The position numbers and the translations under genes are program-made. DNA of 64,000 nucleotides from Sceloporus undulatus (lineage: Eukaryota; Chordata; Lepidosauria; Squamata; Phrynosomatidae). Positions 59,301-64,000 of this stretch are shown one piece after another (position 1 is the stretch's first letter; each line of letters begins with the position of its first letter). The stretch spans positions 107,049,746 through 107,113,745 of the forward strand of contig NC_056527.1 in the NCBI RefSeq assembly GCF_019175285.1, read 5' to 3'. The notes under the pieces are model-generated. The model searched no databases. It saw only the letters and a program-made list of their open reading frames with translations, and was not told the DNA's origin.

Positions 59301-62300
59301 AGCTGCTTTTAAAAAGGTGAATTCCATGTCGGGATTCATTAGAAAAGGAATAAAAGATACAACTATGGATACTGTAGTGCCTTTGTACAGTTTTTTGAAG
59401 CAACTGTACTTGAAATCCTGTGTATTGCTTTGGTCATCACACCTGCGAAAGAAAATGGTAGAATCGTAGAGTTGGAAGAGACCGCAAGGCCAGGGCTGTC
59501 CAGTCCAACCCCCTGCCATGCAGGAAATCTCAATCAAAGCATCCCCAACAGATGGTAGTATTGGAAAAGGTACAGGAAAGAGTAATTGAAATGCCCAGTA
59601 GCTTGGAACACACATACATACACCTCATACTACTAAACTATAAAGCCCCCAAACTTTTCCTGATAGGAATGTGATGAAAAAATGTATAAAATTCAAAGTC
59701 ATCTAGTGAAGCTACTTGGTGGAATATATAGATGGAACAGATTAATAAAAAACAGAAGCTGGCTTTTAAAAATCATGACAGGGTGGCTTTTACATGGGAT
59801 GTGTTTTAGATTACAGATATGTTTTTTAACTTTTATATATTTTTAACTGTTGTATGTTTTGAATTTTAATTTTTATTGTTTGCACTGGGTTGTTTTAATT
59901 GTTTTTTTTTTTCCAAAAATGTTTTTATCTTGTGAGCCACTTGGGTCCCTTTTTTGGAAAAAGCAATATAAAAATGCAATAATGTAATAAATAAATAAAC
60001 GAAAAGAAGTACTTCACAATTAGTAATTAATTAATCTGTGGAGCTCACTGCCACAAAATGTAGTGATGGCTTTAAAAGGAGAACAGACAGGTTGATAATA
60101 GCTGTCAATGGCTAGTAGTTATGGTAGCTATATTACTTGAGGCCATAATTGTCCACTATTACCAGGGACAAAATGTAGGACAAATTCAAGACCAAACTGT
60201 AGGACAACTGCAGGACAAAACTCAACCCAAAATGTAGGACATTTAAGGTCTTCCATTTTTCTTAAATGTCCTACATTTTGGGCTGAGTTTTGTCCTGCAG
60301 TTGTCCTACAGTTTAGTCTAGAATTTGTTCCACATTTTGTCCCTGGTAATAGTGGACCCCCTCAAGTAATATAGCTACCATGATTACTAGCCATTGACAG
60401 CTTTTACTTTACACACAGCAAGTCTCTAACCTAAGAAATTGCATTAGTGATATTTTCAGCTATATTACTTCCAATATCAGTCACCATTGTTAGGATGCTA
60501 GTGTACTCATGGCTTGCTTATGGGCTTCCCAGAGGAATCTAGTTGGCCACTGTGTTTAGAATAGTGGAAAGGATTGTGTTAGAAACTGGAATTCTACTGA
60601 GGGGTTCTACCCTTATGTTTTCCTGTATCACCCCTACACCCCTTGCCCCCGATCAGTTACAGTAGTTGCCATTGCAGTATCCAGTTTAATTTTGCTTTGA
60701 ATAAAACAACATTTCCCTTGTTTTGTCTTATACTTTGTGGCCTCTCAGTTTCAGTGGATGTCCTTGCATTTCTGTACACAGTGAAAAGAGGCAGGAGCAG
60801 GGAAACAACAGTCCTTTTCATACTGCCAAAATTTTTTAGAAACTTTGTTACATTTCCAGAGCTTAGAAAAGTTTTTAGAGGGACTGTAGCTCTCAGCTGT
60901 ACTAGTGGCCATGCCAGCTGTGAGATTCTGGAAGTTGCCACTTTTCCTAGTTCTGCAGATTTCTCCCTAGTGCCTTTACCTTTACCTCTTCGCTTGCTGA
61001 GCTGAAAAGTGGAAAGAGTTTCTAAGCTCTTTTTGATAAAGGAAATGAACCATAAGCCCTCAGATTTTTTGTCTTTATTCAAGGTATTGCCTAGCTTCAA
61101 TTTGCTGTGTAACCTGGAGTTAGACAAGGCTGACTGCCAAGCATTGTTGGAAGGGGATACCGGAAAAGCCGTGATAGAGAAATGAAAGAGATCTTCATGG
61201 GTTCAGAGAGAACAACTTCTAGCCCCAGCAGTACTCTAGGATTGGGTGAAGAGGGCATAGGCATCATTTCCCCAGACTCTTTGGTTCTTTTTCTGCAGCG
61301 GTTCATGGAGCTGGAGGACGCCATGGAGCAGGAACGCAAGGCGCATGTGATAGCCATGAACCGGCTTGAAGGGCAGACCCGTACCTTGGATGGGAAAGCA
61401 AGGAGCTACGCTGATCAGGGTGAGGCTCATGCACATGGAGCCCATCTAACCTTGTATACCTTTAAGTTGGGGTGTAGAACACATGGCCCTGAAAATGACA
61501 GGTTCCGATGACTCCCTAGCTAGGGCTGATGGACAGTCACAAGTTGTCCTGTTTATTAACAACCATCCCATGGTTCTTTGCAAGCCAGATGACAAACATT
61601 TTGCATTTGGTAAAAGATGTTGGATAAACTCTCTCTCTCTCCACTAGGAGGATGCTATTTGAGAAAAGGTGTAGGGATGGCTGAATTCAATCGGAAATCC
61701 TCCTGCTGGTGTATTCTGCTTCCATCTTCCGCTTGCAGGATGACTTACCACCCACTCATGCCTATCCCAAAACACAGACATGCCGAGTCCTGCACCATCC
61801 TTCCGTTTCTTTGAGTCTGACACTTGAGAACTCTGGCTGGGCCTGCCTATCCAGTTTGCCAAGACTGGGGTGTAAGGGAACATAGAGCTGCACAATATTG
61901 TCTGTGTGCACCCTTTTGTTCTTTGAGCCACATTTATAACTGTGTATGAATACCAGGTGCTGTAGGCTCTATATCAGAGGGAGTAACTGGCAAAACTACC
62001 TCTGCGTATCCCTTGCCTAAGAAAACCCTGTGAAATTAATGGGGTTGCCATATGTTGACAAGAGACTTAAAGGGACATAGACACACACAAATATTCACAG
62101 AAGGAAAACACAGAGCAACTAGATAGCAAACCAGATGTGTTCTCTTCCACCTTATGTCTCTCTCATTGTAACACTATATGTATTCATTATTTATTGAATG
62201 TATTTACACCTTGCCCCTCAGCCAAAAAGACTCTCAGAGAAGCTTACAAATTGTTTATTTATTTTAAATATTTCGGTATTGCCTCCCAGCCCACAAGGGC

Positions 62301-63700
62301 TCTTGAGGCAATTAACAAATAAAAGCAATTAAAACAGTACGCAGATAAAACATTTTCAAACAAAGTAATTTCAGACATTGAAAGCCATGCGAAAACAAAC
62401 AGTTTTGGCTGCCTGTCAAAAGCTCAAAGGAGATGGCATCAGCCTAACTTCCTTCGGGAGGGAGTTCCACAGTCAGTGTGCTTCTATTGATAAACCACTG
62501 TTATGTATCCAACAATACAACTTCATAAAGAGTTGGGAAACACCACAGAGCTTTGTCTAATGATTTCAAATTTCAGACAGGCTCATATGGGAGTGGGTGG
62601 AAATTTGATAATTCCCTTCCCTCAGACTTATCTTTTAGAATTTGGAGTTCTCCAAATAAAGTGGGGAGCAATAAATAAAGTCCTCATGACCAAAAAGTCT
62701 AGACAAGTTTGAAGTACTAAATGCGAGAAAGAAAAGAAAGTACTGTTTCAAATAGTGCATTGGATGCCCCTGGATGTGATAGTGGTCCCTGTTGAATGAG
62801 ATGGTTTTAAAAAGACATATGTTGTTGTGTGCCTTCAAGTTGTTTCCAGCTTACGACTACCCTAAGGCAACCCTATCATGGTATTTTCTTGGCAAGATTT
62901 GTTCAGAGGGGACTTGCCTTTGCCTTCCTCTGAGGCTAAGAGAGTGTGATCACCCAAGGTCACCTAGTGAGTTTCCATGACTGAGTTGGGATTCAAACCC
63001 TGGTCACCAGAGTCATATTCCAATGTTCAAACCACTAGAGCACCTGTAGAAAATACATTGCCTAAGCCTTTTCTATCCTGGAGCCATCCAGTTGTAGCTG
63101 CCATCATCCCCAACCAGTAATGCAAGGATACAAGGCTGGTGATCCAGAATGTTGGGAAGTTTTCACAAACAAATCTTCTGTTTAAAGAAAACAAAACATT
63201 AAAAGGTTGGCTTTGTTCATCACTAACTTACATTGAGCAGCATGTCCATTTGATTCCAAAATGGCTTACTCCTGTTCTCTTTCCCTCACTACATGAAGGA
63301 CAAATAGTATACAAGTGGCACTTTTGAACACTATTTGTGGTCCCCCCCCCCCATTTGAAGCTAGTTTAAGTGTATTGTGTAAACACAGGTATGTCACCAC
63401 TACCCCTCTCTTCCTGTCCCTTTCTCTTCATAGTGGCCAGCCTGGAGGAGCAAAAATCTTCATTGCTTAAAGAGCTCTCAACTCTCAGTCAGACCCACTC
63501 GAAGGTATGTTTGGCCAGAAGCAATCTTTTCTAGGCTGCTGTCTTCTTTCCCTCCACCCTCCTTGTCCCTCCCAAGAGGGACCATATTTTCACTTCATCC
63601 TCTATTCTGTACAGATGATGCAAAACTACAAGGAACTGAAATTGCAGAGGGCATCGGCTGGTATGGGTCAAACTGGATCTTCATCTGCAGAGTTAAAAAG
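56035..63700 (+). CDS. JIP3/JIP4-like JNK-interacting motor scaffold, N-terminal part (4 exons, runs off window)
   Basis: Exons 56035-56334, 61299-61419, 63434-63504 and 63615-about 63700 join in frame with GT/AG introns. The product starts with an RH1 domain (about residues 18-100; YEELVSAMAGGLYGELERLV, then LLPQLVSVLESL and LLEQYERERSGRKRAEE) and continues as a coiled coil. Exon junctions fall where JIP3 and JIP4 sequences align (AEE|RFMELEDAMEQE; YADQ|VASLEEQ; HSK|MMQNY). JIP3 (MAPK8IP3) and JIP4 (SPAG9) link kinesin-1 and dynein to JNK pathway kinases and vesicle cargo; RH1 contacts motor subunits. The sequence diverges clearly from both, so it may be a third paralog. The RH2 and WD40-like parts would lie beyond 64000. 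The start has a strong Kozak context (GCCATGG). Confidence 0.87.
56380..56602. mobile_element. Palindromic MITE in JIP-like intron 1
   Basis: GGCTGTGTCCACACGGCAGA to TCTCTGCAGTGCAGATCCAA, starting about 45 bases past exon 1. Confidence 0.75.
56620..56705. mobile_element. MITE left half in JIP-like intron 1
   Basis: GGCTGCATCCACACTGGAGA, then CACCACTTTAGCTGC. It runs into the Penelope-like pair at 56740. Confidence 0.55.
56740..56850. mobile_element. Penelope-like terminal fragment pair lacking the ribozyme core
   Basis: The inverted halves (TTTGAGACTGACTGAAAG and CTTTCAATTAGTCTGAAAG) meet at about 56780-56792. Same family as 18010-18255; lies in intron 1 of the JIP-like gene. Confidence 0.45.
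56908..57122 (-). mobile_element. tRNA-derived SINE, reverse, in JIP-like intron 1
   Basis: TTGTTGTTATATGCCTTCAA to the head complement ending CACCATCTTGGC. It splits a palindromic MITE whose halves lie at 56860-56907 and 57123-57215. Confidence 0.8.
57238..57428. mobile_element. Palindromic MITE in JIP-like intron 1
   Basis: TTGGATCTGCGCTGCAGAAA to ATTATTTTTGGAGTATAGAT. Confidence 0.65.
57755..57968. mobile_element. Palindromic MITE in JIP-like intron 1
   Basis: AGGCTGCGTTTGCACTGTGG to CATATAGTGCAGATTGGG. Confidence 0.65.
57975..58082. mobile_element. Short palindromic MITE (CAGTGGTTCCC family), partial
   Basis: GATGTGGTTCTCAAACTGTA to GGAATTATGGGACTTCAAGT. A related partial copy lies at 57655-57750. 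Confidence 0.55.
58235..58680 (-). mobile_element. Interspersed repeat, probably LINE 3' region
   Basis: TTATAAAGCGCTGTAAATTT, then GGTTCCCTGCCCTCAGGC and an antisense stretch encoding NAANWNSYHTSPLTTTNGN. I recognise it as a common reptile repeat but cannot name its family. Confidence 0.4.
58786..59010. mobile_element. Palindromic MITE, GGTCCAAAACAC family
   Basis: GGTCCAAAACGCATTGCAGA to TTCTGCAGTGTATTTTGGGC; same family as 48752-48988. Confidence 0.75.
59225..59600. mobile_element. Old CR1-like LINE (+) interrupted by a CR1 3' end (-)
   Basis: The outer LINE encodes MDNSLKNVILAYVAAFKKVN, then LYSFLKQLYLKSCVLLWSSH (59263 onward). At about 59458-59556 a reverse CR1 end (TAGAATCGTAGAGTTGGAAG) interrupts it, flanked by ATGGTAG-like repeats. 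Lies in intron 1 of the JIP-like gene. Confidence 0.7.
59770..60000 (+). mobile_element. L2-like LINE 3' end
   Basis: Ends with TGAGCCACTTGGGTCCC, then AAAAGCAATATAAAAATGC and (AATA)n, the usual L2 3' terminus in reptiles. Confidence 0.65.
60101..60401. repeat. Near-perfect 300-bp hairpin (long inverted repeat)
   Basis: Arms 60101-60247 and 60261-60401 are complementary nearly throughout, with a 13-nt loop. GTAGGACA motifs repeat inside each arm. Located in JIP-like intron 1; the left arm continues out of CR1-like text (GCCACAAAATGTAGTGATGG). Confidence 0.85.
61299..61419 (+). CDS. JIP3/4-like exon 2 (coiled coil)
   Basis: The acceptor is TTCTTTTTCTGCAG and the donor G|GTGAGG. It encodes RFMELEDAMEQERKAHVIAM, then NRLEGQTRTLDGKARSYADQ, and aligns without gaps to the JIP3 segment KFIEFEDALEQEKK...KAKNYADQ. 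Forty codons plus one base, leaving in phase 1. Confidence 0.92.
61950..62092 (+). mobile_element. 5S-rRNA-derived SINE, 3' part, in JIP-like intron 2
   Basis: AATACCAGGTGCTGTAGGCT is the 5S 3' end, followed by CCCTTGCCTAAGAAAACCCT and the common tail. Confidence 0.8.
62195..62480 (-). mobile_element. LINE 3' tail, reverse orientation
   Basis: TTGCCTCCCAGCCCACAAGG and flanking AT-rich tails resemble L2/CR1-group 3' UTRs on the - strand. Confidence 0.4.
62820..63045 (-). mobile_element. tRNA-derived SINE, reverse, in JIP-like intron 2
   Basis: TGTTGTGTGCCTTCAAGTTG (tail) to CAATGTTCAAACCACTAG (head complement); nearly full length. Confidence 0.82.
63434..63504 (+). CDS. JIP3/4-like exon 3 (coiled coil)
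   Basis: The acceptor is TTTCTCTTCATAG and the donor AAG|GTATGT. With the carried base it encodes VASLEEQKSSLLKELSTLSQ, then THSK, matching JIP3 [20 protein letters not shown] then RHTE in length and pattern. Confidence 0.9.
63615..63700 (+). CDS. JIP3/4-like exon 4 (3' end uncertain)
   Basis: The acceptor is TATTCTGTACAG. It encodes MMQNYKELKLQRASAG, then MGQTGSSSAELK, parallel to JIP3 MIQTYVEHIERSKMQQVGG and following serine-rich residues. A donor at AAG|GTTTGG (63701) gives a length like the homologous exon; CTG|GTATGG at 63661 is an alternative. The intron before it is only 110 nt. Confidence 0.72.
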
Positions 63701-63799
63701 GTTTGGAGGAGGCAGTTGCCATGGAAGGAAGACATTGTGCAGTTAGTAAGCAAGATGGTGATCCCCGGATTTGGGAAAAGTTACTTTTTTGGACCGCAG

Positions 63800-64000
63800 C
63801 TCTCAGAATCCCCCCAGTTCAGCATGGTCAGTGCTGGTGGGATTGTACAAGTTGTCTGCTATGGTTCCATCCTTTGGAAATCTGAGACTTACAGTTTCAT
63901 GAGATACTTAGAATTCTCTAGTACATGTCCTTGAACTAAAGCTATATGGCAGAGAATTCCAAGTACCTCATGAAACTACACATTCCAGGATTCCATAGGG
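63800..64000. mobile_element. Palindromic MITE fragment at the window edge
   Basis: TATGGTTCCATCCTTTGGAA and its inverse CATTCCAGGATTCCATAGGG lie around a centre near 63905-63945. The element continues past the window. Confidence 0.5.

Noticed and set aside
1-64000. Endogenous retroviruses, Polintons, CRISPR arrays, prokaryotic operons
   Set aside because: No LTR pairs, retroviral or Polinton-type genes, spaced palindromic repeats or bacterial gene organisation were recognised.

Overview
The window looks like nuclear DNA from a squamate reptile, most likely an iguanian lizard (Anolis/Sceloporus-like). This rests on spliced vertebrate genes with large introns, CR1 and L2 LINE remnants, tRNA-derived and 5S-rRNA-derived SINEs sharing one tail, many short palindromic DNA-transposon derivatives, Penelope-like repeats and abundant microsatellites. 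No retroviral or other LTR element was recognised.

Three protein-coding genes can be supported. (1) TMEM190 on the + strand, five coding exons from 33213 to 41813, encodes a 341-residue protein with a signal peptide, one trefoil domain, one membrane segment and a long proline-rich cytoplasmic tail. (2) TMEM238 on the - strand (47509-47865) is a single-exon, two-membrane-span protein. The tail-to-tail TMEM190/TMEM238 pair is also found on human chromosome 19q13.42, so this is a conserved block. (3) The first four coding exons of a JIP3/JIP4-like kinesin/dynein scaffold gene lie on the + strand (56035-63700, continuing past the right edge). A JIP3/4 gene next to TMEM238 is not the arrangement in human, where JIP3 and JIP4 lie on chromosomes 16 and 17. 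This may be a third paralog missing from mammals.

Layout: 1-33.2 kb is gene-free and repeat-rich. 33.2-41.9 kb is TMEM190. 42-47.5 kb is intergenic repeats. 47.5-47.9 kb is TMEM238. 48-53.5 kb holds SINEs, MITEs, a GC-rich mobile element and Penelope-like repeats. 53.7-54.5 kb is an AT-rich compound tandem array. 54.55-54.95 kb is a promoter-like block with three CCAAT boxes and a twin M-box. 55.17-55.88 kb is a roughly 20-copy minisatellite. 56.0-64 kb is the JIP-like gene, whose introns are filled with repeats.

The most unusual structural signal is a recurring hammerhead-ribozyme-like core (CUGANGA, helix II, GAAA, then a short mostly self-complementary helix III and a UH cleavage site) in three otherwise unrelated repeat families at about 7.95, 16.5, 18.1, 50.0 and 53.3 kb. 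Hammerheads are known in Penelope-like elements. The families here share one extra nucleotide before helix II. Other notable features are a 300-base near-perfect hairpin at 60.1-60.4 kb and a MITE inserted in one copy of a tandem duplication whose other copy preserves the empty site.
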